A stretch of 64,000 nt of DNA, taken from assembly GCF_002000085.1 (NCBI RefSeq), contig NZ_MUZU01000002.1:554224-618223 (forward strand). Reading direction: 5' to 3'. The notes beneath the pieces were generated by a model. That model had not been told where the DNA came from. It was given only the letters and a program-made list of their open reading frames with translations, and made no database searches. Within the stretch, counting starts at the first letter, position 1, and every line of letters begins with the position of its first letter. The stretch is from Pseudocolwellia agarivorans. GTDB lineage: Bacteria > Pseudomonadota > Gammaproteobacteria > Enterobacterales > Alteromonadaceae. Below are positions 49,801 through 58,386 of this stretch, one piece after another. Position numbers and translations under genes: made by a program.

Positions 49801-51009
49801 TCTAACTTATTTGAATTTGGAGAAGGCTGTGCAGAAGGAGCGCATAATAACGAAGAGTTATTAGCTTTGACTGTTTCTAAATTAGAGAAAATTCCTGAGA
49901 AAGAACGAAACATTAACTTCTTATGTGGTCAAATTAAGTACCTCTCGAAAGTTAATATCAACCTCACCAATACTTTCTTAGATGAATTCATGAAACACCC
50001 TGAACTCAAGCAATACTTTATGTTAGTCCAACTGAGTTACGTTATCGACCAAGATGCAATTGCTCGAATACTTAAAGCATTAAAAGAAAACACATCTCCA
50101 GTTTGGATGTATAGAAACTTAGCTTGTGGTCGCAGTCACGAACCAATAGCCGACGACCAGCTATGTGAATTATTAGAGTTAATTTGGCAACAAAAAGACG
50201 GCCAGGTAGTTACTATAGATATATTATCAATGCGTTTTCATGGGCTAAAGCAAAACCAACACTATGTTGTTTCAGAGTTACTTAAAGAAAAATCAGCATC
50301 ACTTTTAGCGTCATTCGATTACTCTGAAGAAAAAGGCTCTTCCGGTGGCAGCGATTATAGTTTAACCCAAATAGCCAATGTCTGCTTTTCTGCTGGTACA
50401 AATGAAGAGAGTGCTTTAACTGTTCTAGAAGCAATTAAAGCGAAAATTTTGACTCATATTATCGGCAGGTATGATTTCCCTGAATTTATGTCTACAGTTA
50501 TTCAGTTACACCCAATATTAGCTCTTGAAGTTTTTATTGGTAAAAGCAGTGAAATCGAGTGCCAGATAAGGAACGCTATAAAAGGTAGATTTGACAAGAA
50601 AGTAAGTCCTTTCTCTAAAATTGATAACAAAAGCACGCTAGATTGGTGTAAAAACAATGGTAAAGATAGTTACCCAGTGCTCGCATCTATAATTACGCCA
50701 TATCAATCAAATGAAAAATCAATTAAGTGGACTTCACTAGCGACAGAACTATTAAACACTTGCCCTGAACCGATTAGAGTTCTAGATGAATATCTCGCAA
50801 ACTTCAGCCCAACGAATGGATGGTCTGGATCAAGAGCCAAGATACTTGAGTCTCGTTTACCTTTATTTCAATCATTAATAGATTCAACTAACGAGGATAT
50901 ATCAAAATGGGGTATCGCCAAAAAAGCCCAATGGGAAGCATACATTGCTAGTGAATACGAAAGAGAAACAGAACGTGATTCAGAGAGCAATGAGAGATTT
51001 GAGTGGTAG
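46876..51009 (+). CDS. Serine esterase-STAND NTPase fusion, candidate immune sensor
   Basis: 1377 aa, GTG start inside the end of the HTH gene. Residues 1-265 are an alpha/beta-hydrolase of the DUF676/SERAC1/SesB type: oxyanion motif FLHGLGGD (about 16-23), nucleophile CHSLGG with Ser102, and a likely catalytic His236 in SHENICK. Residues about 330-560 are a STAND-type P-loop NTPase: GLSGVGKT (340-347), Walker B ILIIDN (about 396-401) and a CGNSRIALAL motif at the place of the GxP lid. The remaining ~800 residues are helical without known motifs and probably form a ligand-sensing repeat array. In known STAND immunity (bacterial Avs, fungal NLR-like proteins) the N-terminal domain is the killing effector released by sensing. 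Here that would be lipid or ester hydrolysis; this is inference. Confidence 0.85.
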   Translation: MAKIVLRSDSDEIKDIHVIFLHGLGGDANGTWLKKGSKDEAWPIWLAEDNCDLNIWTVEYDAPKLKFNSSGMGIPDLAVNIFEHILKVPELAEGEIIFVCHSLGGLITKQILRIANDQTNRVEVQQLLGRVSGVAYLGTPHLGADIAKHGHNIVAKGLLRCLTFQQPSIVAASLSRNAPNLRELNTWYRDWCQHKEIRHLVLTETEKMYGIVTVVKPDSADPGIAGVRAIPISVSHENICKPNDKNDEIYTHIKGFISQKKREFHELWINSRFYNDTNSWEGYSNWAHCPHGTSGEYFVDEQVRLLDSSSNNNEGLKGLDGLNLIRNKLLENKASIRLIGLSGVGKTRFVQALFDERIGENPLPYKAVFYTDMANGPKPTPQALAEKIAGEGRKAILIIDNCPPDLHRSLTTLCSTESSNTNLLTVEYDLREDQPEQTEVFSLEPSSIELIEKILNARYQHLGQQNSRTISEFSCGNSRIALALAETIGKDENISSLRDEELFKRLFYQRHASEKSLETAAQYLSLVYSFQINSEKIYSDDITFLSNLSEIPSRDIYESAIELKRRNLVQQRSKWMAVLPHPIANRLAKHALENISTGVISDNFNESTDERLLKSFSRRLGYLPKCEEAKIIANDWLNENGFLHKLYAEGKSELAWVLLTNIAPISTKEVLLHIETLAKQPEFCTRKNKQFTEITRLIRSIAYDEQYFDICAKLLCQFTLSEDKAENYNSIRSILKSLFQLYLSGTHATKEQRLDIIKNLISTATEHSVELAFELLDSSLEAWHFSSSHSFDFGANPRDFGYRPKTNQDVADWYELFIEYTTEFISNKTEHSKLAKKMLGKNLRSLWRQNNLRNLIESTCIKISTLGMWADGFSAIHDILKWDCKTSIETEIQRLQSIAKQLSPKSLLDDINMYVLADKWKFHDLEEYDENGVVVERGYKKGQQYSSDLGVKVTNTNSELLQSMLTELLSYSGSSSNLFEFGEGCAEGAHNNEELLALTVSKLEKIPEKERNINFLCGQIKYLSKVNINLTNTFLDEFMKHPELKQYFMLVQLSYVIDQDAIARILKALKENTSPVWMYRNLACGRSHEPIADDQLCELLELIWQQKDGQVVTIDILSMRFHGLKQNQHYVVSELLKEKSASLLASFDYSEEKGSSGGSDYSLTQIANVCFSAGTNEESALTVLEAIKAKILTHIIGRYDFPEFMSTVIQLHPILALEVFIGKSSEIECQIRNAIKGRFDKKVSPFSKIDNKSTLDWCKNNGKDSYPVLASIITPYQSNEKSIKWTSLATELLNTCPEPIRVLDEYLANFSPTNGWSGSRAKILESRLPLFQSLIDSTNEDISKWGIAKKAQWEAYIASEYERETERDSESNERFEW

Positions 51010-51100
51010 CTAATAGTGCAAGATAAAATTAGCCAATAACTTTGTCAATGCAGATAATTTTTTAAGAGTCACACAAGTTTAAATATCGATATTAGAGACA

Positions 51101-51134
51101 AAAAAATAGACAAACCGAAGTTTGTCTATTTTTT
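51101..51134. terminator. Strong bidirectional terminator
   Basis: Perfect 15-bp stem with a CGAA loop; the arm core is AATAGACAAAC / GTTTGTCTATT, flanked by A and T runs. It ends the island operon on the plus strand and lies directly beyond the stop of the gcvP remnant on the minus strand, so it may once have been the gcvP terminator. Confidence 0.9.
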
Positions 51135-51175
51135 AATACATTGTCTGAATTTTAAATATTCAGGCACACAGTTAA

Positions 51176-51298
51176 CTAGTCTTTATACGCATCAACCAGC
51201 GGGCAATTACAGATCAAATTGCGATCCCCAAACACGTCATCTATACGATTAACCGTTGGCCAAAATTTATTTGCCGCTGCTGCTGGCACTGAGTATCG
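51176..51298 (-). pseudogene. gcvP: Remnant of the 3' end of gcvP
   Basis: About 120 bases nearly identical to the last 40 codons of the intact gcvP 1.45 kb away. Read on the minus strand it encodes [19 protein letters not shown], then VFGDRNLIC, ending VDAYKD and a stop. The intact copy differs at about five bases in this stretch. Homology stops abruptly near 51298. This is the pattern left when an element inserts into the end of a gene and brings a replacement 3' end. Confidence 0.9.
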
Positions 51299-51339
51299 TC
51301 ACTAATATTGAAGATCCCCTAAAATCACATTTAATGAAA

Positions 51340-52320
51340 TTACTTATTTTGACTTAATAAATTTTCAATCAAACGAATAATAGTATCTTTTTCTGTTGGT
51401 TTTGATTCTGCTACTAATAAAGTGATGGCAGCTAAACCTGTGTCGTTAATTACTGGCTGGTAGTTTTCATTAAATAATCGGTTATTGCGGTTTAAAAAAT
51501 CAACCAATAAAAATGCCCCTGTACGTTTGTTTCCATCTGAAAATGGATGGTTTTTAACAACAAAATACAATAAGTGTGCTGCTTTGCTTTCTATGCTTGG
51601 GTAAGCAGGTTCGCCAAATACGGTTTGATCAAGAGCGCCCCAAATAGCGGCTAAGCCGTCATCTCGTTCGTTAGCAAATAATTTAGTTGCTTCACCCTTT
51701 GCCATTAGGTTTTGTTTTAACTGGCTAATAGCTTGTTTCGCATCGCTTAAGGGAGTTAAGTTGCCGCCAATCTCGCCTTGTGGTGAGTCGAGTAAACCTT
51801 CGTCGTATTGTTGTAACCATAAAAAAGTTTGTGTATAGCTTGCCACTATATCGACCAAACCAGCACCAAATTCGGCATTAAATGGCAGTGCTGCAGCTCT
51901 TTTAACTAATAGTAAGGCTTTTTCTAACTCGTTTGCGTTTTCAGTTAATCGTTGTTGGTTTAATGTGTAACCCTGCAATAAATGTTGTTTTAAAGTTTTG
52001 GTTGCCCATTGTCTAAATTTAACACCTTGGTTTGACTTTACTCTATAACCCACAGATATGATCACATCGAGATTATAATGTTCAACTTGGTAAACTTTAC
52101 CGTCTTCAGCAGTTGTTGCAAATTTTGCAACAACTGAATTCTTATCAAGCTCACCATCTTTAAAAACATTATTTATATGCCTTGATATAACTGATTTATC
52201 ACGTCCAAATAGGGTTATTAATTGCTTTTGCGATAACCATACTGACTCTTGTTCAATAGCAACATTTAGCTGAAGTGCTCCATCTTCATTTTGGTATATC
52301 TCTATGGCGTTATTATTCAT
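51340..52320 (-). CDS. RhuM-family protein fused to a Fic/Doc domain
   Basis: 326 aa. The N-terminal half is the RhuM (virulence protein/cytoplasmic) domain: VWLSQKQLITLFGRDKSVISRHINN core with a winged-helix look, then GYRVKSNQGVKFRQWAT (about residues 89-105). The C-terminal half has the Fic/Doc motif HPFSDGNKRTGAF (about 258-270); the final Arg of AMPylating Fic enzymes is absent, so it is closer to Doc-like or inactive forms. The gene stands alone between the gcvP remnant and intact gcvP, which marks it as imported cargo. No antitoxin gene is adjacent, although the N-terminal HTH could regulate its own expression. Confidence 0.88.
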   Translation of the reverse strand: MNNNAIEIYQNEDGALQLNVAIEQESVWLSQKQLITLFGRDKSVISRHINNVFKDGELDKNSVVAKFATTAEDGKVYQVEHYNLDVIISVGYRVKSNQGVKFRQWATKTLKQHLLQGYTLNQQRLTENANELEKALLLVKRAAALPFNAEFGAGLVDIVASYTQTFLWLQQYDEGLLDSPQGEIGGNLTPLSDAKQAISQLKQNLMAKGEATKLFANERDDGLAAIWGALDQTVFGEPAYPSIESKAAHLLYFVVKNHPFSDGNKRTGAFLLVDFLNRNNRLFNENYQPVINDTGLAAITLLVAESKPTEKDTIIRLIENLLSQNK

Positions 52321-52626
52321 GTTATTACCTAATTTCCTTATTAATCTGCATTTTTTATTATTTAATTAAACATAAAACTATTCGTTATATCTACTGCTTA
52401 CTCTGTAATAAACTCGTCAAGCTAAAGCTTCAGGCATTGATACATATAGCCCAACCAATAATACACATGAATAATAAAAGTTATTTTTTGATGCTGTAAA
52501 GCAATCAGCTTATGTTATAAAGTGTTGTATTATTTTTATACCATCTTATCTTAAATAAATATCTTTTACCCACAAAAAAAGGCGAACTATCAAGTTCACC
52601 TTTATTATTAAATATCAATACGTTAA
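52321..52626. other. Intergenic region between RhuM-Fic and gcvP
   Basis: No gene beyond spurious frames. The gcvP terminator at 52578-52603 is the only clear element. The RhuM-Fic promoter must lie here, but no good -35/-10 pair was found. The stretch is A/T-rich and belongs to the inserted segment. Confidence 0.4.
52578..52603 (-). terminator. Terminator of gcvP
   Basis: On the minus strand an 11-bp stem (AAAGGTGAACT / AGTTCGCCTTT, one T-G pair) with a 4-base loop is followed by a run of T. It differs completely from the hairpin next to the gcvP remnant, in line with a replaced 3' end. Confidence 0.85.
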
Positions 52627-55545
52627 TTAGTCTTTATACGCATCAACCGGCGGACAACTACAGATCAAATTGCGATCCCCAAACACGTCATCTATACGAT
52701 TAACCGTTGGCCAAAATTTATTTGCCGCTGCGGCTGGCACTGGGAATACGGCTTCTTGAATTGTGTAACCACGATCCCATGTATCCGTAATATCCGCTAA
52801 CGTATGCGGTGCATTGTGTAATGGGTTGTCGTCGCCACTCCACTCACCTGACTCTACTTTACGTACTTCGTCACGTATGCACACCATAGCTTCAATAAAG
52901 CGGTCTAGCTCTACTTTCGACTCTGATTCTGTAGGTTCAATCATAAACGTACCCGCTACTGGGAACGACATAGTTGGCGCGTGGAATCCGTAATCCATTA
53001 AGCGTTTTGCCATATCGACTTCTGTAATACCTGATTCCGCTTTAATTGGGCGTAAATCAATAATACATTCGTGCGCTACACGGCCATTTTTACCTGTGTA
53101 TAAAATTGGGTAATGTTGGCTTAACTTTTTAGCTAAATAGTTGGCGTTGGTAATCGCGTATTTAGTTGCGTCTGTTACGCCTTTTTTACCTAGCAATGCG
53201 ATGTAAAGGTAAGAAATACATAAAATACCAGCACTACCATAAGGTGCTGCTGAAACTGCGCCGTTACCTTTGTTAGCTTCGTTTACATTCACTAACGCGT
53301 GGTCTGGTAAGAATGGTGCTAGGTGAGCTTTAACACCTATTGGCCCCATACCTGGGCCTCCGCCGCCATGTGGAATAGCGAAGGTTTTGTGTAAGTTAAG
53401 GTGTGAAACATCTGCGCCAATAAAGCCCGGAGATGTTACGCCCACTTGTGCGTTCATGTTTGCGCCATCAAGATAAACTTGTCCGCCATGTTCATGAATA
53501 ATATTACAAATTTCAGCAATGGTGCTTTCGTATACACCGTGTGTTGATGGGTAGGTGATCATGATACATGCTAGGTTTTCAGCCATTTCGCTTGCTTTGT
53601 TACGCAAGTCGGTCATGTCTACGTTACCTTGTTTGTCGCAGTCTACTACTACAACTTTCATGCCTACCATTTGTGCTGACGCTGGGTTTGTACCGTGCGC
53701 TGAAGCAGGTATTAAACAAATGTTACGATGCGCATCGCCACGACTTTCGTGGTATTTAACAATGCTGATTAAACCTGCGTATTCACCTTGTGCACCTGAG
53801 TTAGGTTGCATTGAGATGTTGTCGTAGCCTGTTAGCTCAACTAACCAGTCGCCTAGTTCGTCGATCATGTGCTTGTAACCCAGTGCTTGATCGGTAGGAG
53901 CAAATGGATGCATGTTGGCAAATTCAGGCCAAGATACTGGTATCATTTGCGCGGTTGCGTTTAATTTCATGGTACAAGAACCTAATGAAATCATTGAGTG
54001 GTTTAACGCAAGATCTTTGTTTTCAAGCTTTTTGATATAACGCAGCATTTCAGTTTCGCTGTGATACGAGTTGAATACTGGATGCGTTAGTATTTCTGTG
54101 TCGCGCACTAGGCTGTTTGGAATTGAGTCGCTACCGTTAGCAATAACTTGCTTGTCTAAGTCTTCAACACTTAGGTTATGCCCTTCACCTAATAGAATAG
54201 TAAATAAGGTGTCGATGTCGCTGCGTGTTGTTGTTTCATCTAACGAAATACTGATTTGATTTTCAACATCAATACGTAGGTTTACGTTGTTTGCTAAGGC
54301 GCGCGCTACGATAGTTTCTTTACTGTCGAAACCTGAATTACCTAACTCGTTTAAGTTAAATGTAAGTGTGTCGAAGTAGTTGCTGTGCAATGGTGTTAAA
54401 CCTTTGCTTAATACGCCAGCCGCTAAAATATCGGTAAAACGATGAATACGATCAGCAATAACTTTTAAGCCTTTAGGACCATGGTAAACCGCATAAAACG
54501 CGGCCATGTTGGCTAATAATACTTGAGCTGTACAAATGTTTGAGTTGGCTTTTTCGCGACGAATATGTTGCTCGCGTGTTTGCATGGCCATACGTAATGC
54601 TGGGTTGCCGCGCGTATCGCGTGATACACCGATAATTCTACCCGGTAATGAACGTTTGTATTTGTCTGATGTAGTGAAGAATGCAGCATGTGGTCCGCCG
54701 TATCCCATAGGAACACCAAAACGTTGGCTTGAACCAATAACTGCATCTGCTCCTAAATGACCTGGCGCTTTTAATAATACTAAGCTCATAATATCTGCAG
54801 CTACAGCAACAATACCTTTATTGTCGTGAATTTTAGCAATAAGGTCGCTAATATCTGTTATTTCACCCGTTGCACTTGGGTATTGTAATAAGGCACCAAA
54901 AATGTCGTGATCAGCTGCCTCAACTGCCGGAGCAACAATGATGTCGAATCCGAACATGTCAGCGCGTTGTTTAACAAGATCAATCGTTTGTGGAAATACG
55001 TCGTTTGAGATAAAAAACAAGTTTGATTTTTTGTTTTTAGAAACACGTTTTGCTAGCGCCATTGCTTCGGCTGCTGCTGTACCTTCATCAAGTAACGACG
55101 CTGATGCTAGGTCTAATCCTGTAAGGTCTAAACACATTTGTTGGTAGTTTAATAAAGACTGTAAACGACCTTGTGCAATTTCAGGTTGGTATGGTGTGTA
55201 AGCGGTGTACCAGCCTGGATTTTCTAACACGTTACGTAAAATGACGTTTGGCGTTAATGTTGGGTAGTAACCTAAACCAATGTAGCTGTTGTTAACTTTA
55301 TTTAAGCTAGCGACTTTTTTTAAGTCAGCCAGTGCTTGTACTTCAGTTTTACTTTCTTCAATCGCTGGCAAGTTAGCTAAACGAATATCGCTTGGCACAA
55401 TTTCGTCAATTAATGCATCTACCGACTCTGCACCAATGTCGTTTAACATGGCTTGAGTTTGCTCTGCGTTAGGCCCTATATGTCGGCGAATAAAATCTTG
55501 CGATTGTTCTAATTCGTTTAACGTTGCTTGAGATTGAGTAGTCAT
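52627..55545 (-). CDS. gcvP: Glycine dehydrogenase (decarboxylating), P protein
   Basis: 972 aa from the ATG at 55545 ([10 protein letters not shown]); a GTG four codons earlier is possible. The PLP-binding Lys is in [20 protein letters not shown] (about residues 715-735). The N-terminal half has [13 protein letters not shown] and [10 protein letters not shown], typical of the family. It decarboxylates glycine and passes the aminomethyl group to GcvH. Its last ~40 codons are duplicated as a remnant 1.45 kb downstream, so the present 3' end may be foreign. Unlike compact gcvTHP operons, about 560 bases separate it from gcvH. Confidence 0.97.
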   Translation of the reverse strand: MTTQSQATLNELEQSQDFIRRHIGPNAEQTQAMLNDIGAESVDALIDEIVPSDIRLANLPAIEESKTEVQALADLKKVASLNKVNNSYIGLGYYPTLTPNVILRNVLENPGWYTAYTPYQPEIAQGRLQSLLNYQQMCLDLTGLDLASASLLDEGTAAAEAMALAKRVSKNKKSNLFFISNDVFPQTIDLVKQRADMFGFDIIVAPAVEAADHDIFGALLQYPSATGEITDISDLIAKIHDNKGIVAVAADIMSLVLLKAPGHLGADAVIGSSQRFGVPMGYGGPHAAFFTTSDKYKRSLPGRIIGVSRDTRGNPALRMAMQTREQHIRREKANSNICTAQVLLANMAAFYAVYHGPKGLKVIADRIHRFTDILAAGVLSKGLTPLHSNYFDTLTFNLNELGNSGFDSKETIVARALANNVNLRIDVENQISISLDETTTRSDIDTLFTILLGEGHNLSVEDLDKQVIANGSDSIPNSLVRDTEILTHPVFNSYHSETEMLRYIKKLENKDLALNHSMISLGSCTMKLNATAQMIPVSWPEFANMHPFAPTDQALGYKHMIDELGDWLVELTGYDNISMQPNSGAQGEYAGLISIVKYHESRGDAHRNICLIPASAHGTNPASAQMVGMKVVVVDCDKQGNVDMTDLRNKASEMAENLACIMITYPSTHGVYESTIAEICNIIHEHGGQVYLDGANMNAQVGVTSPGFIGADVSHLNLHKTFAIPHGGGGPGMGPIGVKAHLAPFLPDHALVNVNEANKGNGAVSAAPYGSAGILCISYLYIALLGKKGVTDATKYAITNANYLAKKLSQHYPILYTGKNGRVAHECIIDLRPIKAESGITEVDMAKRLMDYGFHAPTMSFPVAGTFMIEPTESESKVELDRFIEAMVCIRDEVRKVESGEWSGDDNPLHNAPHTLADITDTWDRGYTIQEAVFPVPAAAANKFWPTVNRIDDVFGDRNLICSCPPVDAYKD

Positions 55546-55582
55546 AAACAGTTTCACTTAAATGATTTTACTAATAAAAATA

Positions 55583-55613
55583 AAGCCTCTGTTTCAATAG
55601 AGACATGAGGCTT
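55583..55613 (-). terminator. Terminator- or attenuator-like hairpin just before gcvP
   Basis: AAGCCTC / GAGGCTT, extended by TGTTTC / GAGACA with one bulge, forms a 13-bp hairpin. On the minus strand it is followed by TTTATTTTTATT and lies about 38 bases before the gcvP start. It could end most gcvTH transcripts or attenuate gcvP. Confidence 0.55.
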
Positions 55614-55635
55614 AAAATATTTTTTGGTTCGTTTC

Positions 55636-56106
55636 TATTTTGCAAAGATAATCGAGAATTAGACGCAGGTTTTACGTTTCTGACAAAACCTAAGTACCTA
55701 CATCCATGTAATCACAGGTTTTACGTTCCTGACAAAACCTAAGTACCTACATCCATGTAGGCAAAGCCGTCAAAGTTGCGAGACATTTGAGCTTAGTGTA
55801 CTAAGTGATAATGTCGAGCAATAAAAACAGCGATGCATAAAATCGATTAGCGAAGCAAAAATTTGTAAATAGTCTGTTGTTAGGCAAGGCACTGAAGTTG
55901 TGAGACATTTGAGCTTAGTGTACTAAGTGATAATATCGAGCAACGAAAGTAACGAAGTATAACTACAGAATATGACCGAATATTTTGCAAAGATAATCGA
56001 GAATTAGGCAAAGCCGTCAAACGTTAAAGAGCATGAGCTTAGTGTACTAAGTGATTGCGATTTAACGTGTAGACAATGAAGCATAAAATCGATTATCGAA
56101 GCAAAA
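55636..56106. repeat. Cluster of dispersed-repeat modules between gcvH and gcvP
   Basis: Nested repeats fill this stretch. A 27-base sequence (TATTTTGCAAAG ... GAATTAG) is identical at 55636 and 55981. A 45-base unit is tandem at 55666 and 55715 (one mismatch). Three hairpin modules start GGCAA(A/G)GC at 55760, 55883 and 56007. Each holds GAGCTTAGTGTACTAAGTGA at its centre (CTTAGT/ACTAAG arms) and ends in GAAGCATAA or GAAGTATAA or AAGCAAAAA. Outer arms are TTGC..GACATT with AATGTC..GCAA in the first and ACGTTAAA with TTTAACGT in the third. No coding potential. Confidence 0.85.
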
Positions 56107-56108
56107 AG

Positions 56109-56495
56109 TTATTCAGCGATAGACGCTGTGTACCCCTCTGCATCAAGCAAGCTATCTAACTCGCTTTCGTCTGCCACTTTAACTTTAAATAACCAACCTT
56201 CACCGTACGCGTCTGAGTTTACTAGCTCTGGTGAATCTTCTAATTCTTCGTTTATTTCTACTACGGTACCTGTAATTGGTGCGTAAATGTCTGAGGCCGC
56301 TTTCACTGATTCTGCTACAGCAACATCATCGCCAGTACCTATTTCGTCATCAACGTCTGGTAATTCAACAAATACCATATCGCCTAATAGCTCTTGTGCG
56401 TGTTCAGTAATACCTACAGTTACAATACCGTTACCGTCGTTACGTACCCATTCGTGAGTCGTTGCATATTTTAATTCTGAAGGGACATTGCTCAT
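56109..56495 (-). CDS. gcvH: Glycine cleavage system H protein
   Basis: 128 aa, the usual length. The lipoyl-lysine lies in [16 protein letters not shown] (about residues 58-73, Lys about 65). It shuttles the aminomethyl group between P, T and L proteins. N-terminal [10 protein letters not shown] is the family opening. It follows gcvT by 85 bases; a repeat cluster begins immediately after its stop. Confidence 0.97.
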   Translation of the reverse strand: MSNVPSELKYATTHEWVRNDGNGIVTVGITEHAQELLGDMVFVELPDVDDEIGTGDDVAVAESVKAASDIYAPITGTVVEINEELEDSPELVNSDAYGEGWLFKVKVADESELDSLLDAEGYTASIAE

Positions 56496-56580
56496 TTTTA
56501 TTAATCCTGTATGTAAATATTATAAATTGTGTTTGGCTACAGCTAATCACTATAGCCTAAAAATAGTACGCTTTTAACGA

Positions 56581-57669
56581 TTAAAAAACTTTTTTACCGT
56601 TACGAACAAAGCTTGGTTTTATCACTTGAACATCAACAAGTTTTTTACGCATTTCTACTTGAATTGTATCGCCGAATTTTACTGAACGAGGTACACGTGC
56701 CATAGCAATACTATGACCTAATGTAGGAGAAAATGTACCTGAAGTAATGATACCGTCGCCATCTGGTGTAATAACTTTTAAGCCAGTACGTAATACGCCT
56801 TTCGCTTCAAAGACTAAACCAACAAGTTTAGGTTGGTCGCCGGCTTCTTTTTGCGCTTCAAGGACTGAGCGGCCAATAAAGTTGCGATCTGTTGGTTCCC
56901 AGCTTATGGTCCACGCCATGTTAGCAGCAAGTGGTGATACCGTTTCGTCCATGTCTAAGCCGTATAAGTTCATACCTGCTTCTAAACGTAGAGTATCGCG
57001 AGCACCTAAACCACATGGTGCTACGCCAGCGTCTAATAATTTTTGCCATAAGTCAGCAGCCTGAGCTTCTGGAACTACAATTTCGTAACCATCTTCGCCG
57101 GTATAACCCGTAGTTGCGATAAATAGTTCACCTGTTTGTACACCAAAGAATGGCTTCATGCCGTCAACTGCGGCAAGTTGTTCGTCATTAAGAAGTGTTG
57201 CCACTATCGCTTTAGCTTGTGGGCCCTGTACTGCAATCATGCCAAATTCAGGACGTTCGGTAATAGTTACTTTGAAATTTTGCGCTTGTTTGTTCATCCA
57301 AGCTAAATCTTTTTCGCGTGTTGCAGAATTAACCACTAGTTTGTAGCTAGTTTCGCTAAAGAAATAAATAATAAGGTCGTCTATTACACCACCCTCTTCA
57401 TTTAACATACCGGTATATAATGCCTTACCTGCAACAGTAAGTTTAGCAACATCGTTGTTCACTAGTTTACGTAAATATGCTTGAGCTTCGTCACCTGTTA
57501 CATCAACAATGGTCATGTGCGATACGTCAAACATTCCAGCCTTTTGGCGAACTGCGTGATGTTCTTCTATTTGAGAGCCATAGTTAATCGGCATTTCCCA
57601 ACCATGAAAGTCGACCATTTTAGCGCCAGCTTCAATATGTTTTGCATGTAAAGTAGTTTTGTTGCTCAT
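56581..57669 (-). CDS. gcvT: Aminomethyltransferase (glycine cleavage T protein)
   Basis: 362 aa (E. coli 364). [24 protein letters not shown] near the N-terminus (core [10 protein letters not shown]) and [11 protein letters not shown] (about residues 192-202) are folate/T-protein motifs; the catalytic Asp is expected in MFDVSHM (about 47-53). It transfers the methylene group to tetrahydrofolate. First gene of the gcvTHP set, with a near-consensus promoter 40 bases upstream and no glycine riboswitch visible. Confidence 0.97.
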   Translation of the reverse strand: MSNKTTLHAKHIEAGAKMVDFHGWEMPINYGSQIEEHHAVRQKAGMFDVSHMTIVDVTGDEAQAYLRKLVNNDVAKLTVAGKALYTGMLNEEGGVIDDLIIYFFSETSYKLVVNSATREKDLAWMNKQAQNFKVTITERPEFGMIAVQGPQAKAIVATLLNDEQLAAVDGMKPFFGVQTGELFIATTGYTGEDGYEIVVPEAQAADLWQKLLDAGVAPCGLGARDTLRLEAGMNLYGLDMDETVSPLAANMAWTISWEPTDRNFIGRSVLEAQKEAGDQPKLVGLVFEAKGVLRTGLKVITPDGDGIITSGTFSPTLGHSIAMARVPRSVKFGDTIQVEMRKKLVDVQVIKPSFVRNGKKVF

Positions 57670-57710
57670 ATAACATCGCCTAAAAAGAGAGTGTGTACGA
57701 AAGTGACTCG

Positions 57711-57739
57711 ATTATAACCACTCAATTCTGTTGATTCAA
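57711..57739 (-). promoter_or_regulatory. Sigma-70 promoter of gcvTHP
   Basis: On the minus strand TTGAAT (57734-57739) and TATAAT (57711-57716) are exactly 17 bases apart, with GGT before the -10. The predicted leader is about 35 bases, too short to hold a tandem glycine riboswitch. Confidence 0.65.
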
Positions 57740-58054
57740 CAACAAAAGACACTAATTTAAAATATAAAACCACATAAAATAAATTATCAGAATTATATTT
57801 CCAAAAGCTCCATTTTCAAAAATAATAATCGAAAAGACCACGTCTAAATAAGATGTTTTTGTGAATAATTTTAAATAAAAAAATGAATTCGATGTATAAA
57901 TAATCTCAACTGAGGTTAAATATTTATGATGAAAAGTTAATTAGAAGCTTTAAATAAGAAAGGGTTGTTAGTTAGCATAATTTAGTTTTAACGTTACGCC
58001 TAAATAACACTGATTGAAATTTAGGCGTATAAAAAATATAGCTATATTAAAGAT
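57740..58054. other. Intergenic region between gcvT promoter and yfcL
   Basis: No gene. The yfcL-proximal end has a perfect 11-bp stem (TACGCCTAAAT at 57995-58005 with ATTTAGGCGTA at 58019-58029, 13-base loop) that likely ends the yfcL transcript. The remainder is A/T-rich and may hold Lrp/GcvA-type sites for gcvT, which I could not identify by eye. Confidence 0.45.
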
Positions 58055-58327
58055 TTACGCATCAAAAAACGTTTTAAGTTCAGCCCAGTAATTACTAATA
58101 ATTTGTTGGTCTTGCGGTGTTAACTCTGAACGTGAAGCTGTTAGTTTTTCTGATATATCGTTAGCTAACTCAGCTGATAGTACTTGAGTTTCGTCGCCAA
58201 ATTGGCTGGCTGATAAGGCAATAAAACCTCTTATGTAACTACTTGCAAACAACTCATCGTCGTTATTTTCTTTTAAACATAAATCGTCAAAGTGTTGATA
58301 TAGTGCATTAAGGTTTTGAATTGACAT
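58055..58327 (-). CDS. yfcL: YfcL family protein
   Basis: 90 aa. Matches E. coli YfcL in DDELFASSYIRGFIALSASQFG (core DDELFAS-Y-RG) and in LTPQDQQIISNYWAEL near the C-terminus. Small helical soluble protein of unknown function. In E. coli it also neighbours the epmC (yfcM) gene, two genes upstream here. Separated by 59 bases from the NAD-kinase-like gene. Confidence 0.88.
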   Translation of the reverse strand: MSIQNLNALYQHFDDLCLKENNDDELFASSYIRGFIALSASQFGDETQVLSAELANDISEKLTASRSELTPQDQQIISNYWAELKTFFDA

Positions 58328-58386
58328 GTTTTTTTCCTGTACTGATAAATACTGATTAAGTTAGGCTAATGCTAAGTTAAGTAAGG

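Noticed and set aside
54513..54760. Overlapping small frames inside gcvP on both strands
   Set aside because: They are shadows of the conserved gcvP coding sequence with no start signals or homology.
57670..57780. Glycine riboswitch upstream of gcvT
   Set aside because: The promoter lies so close that the leader is only ~35 bases, and none of the conserved aptamer segments are visible.
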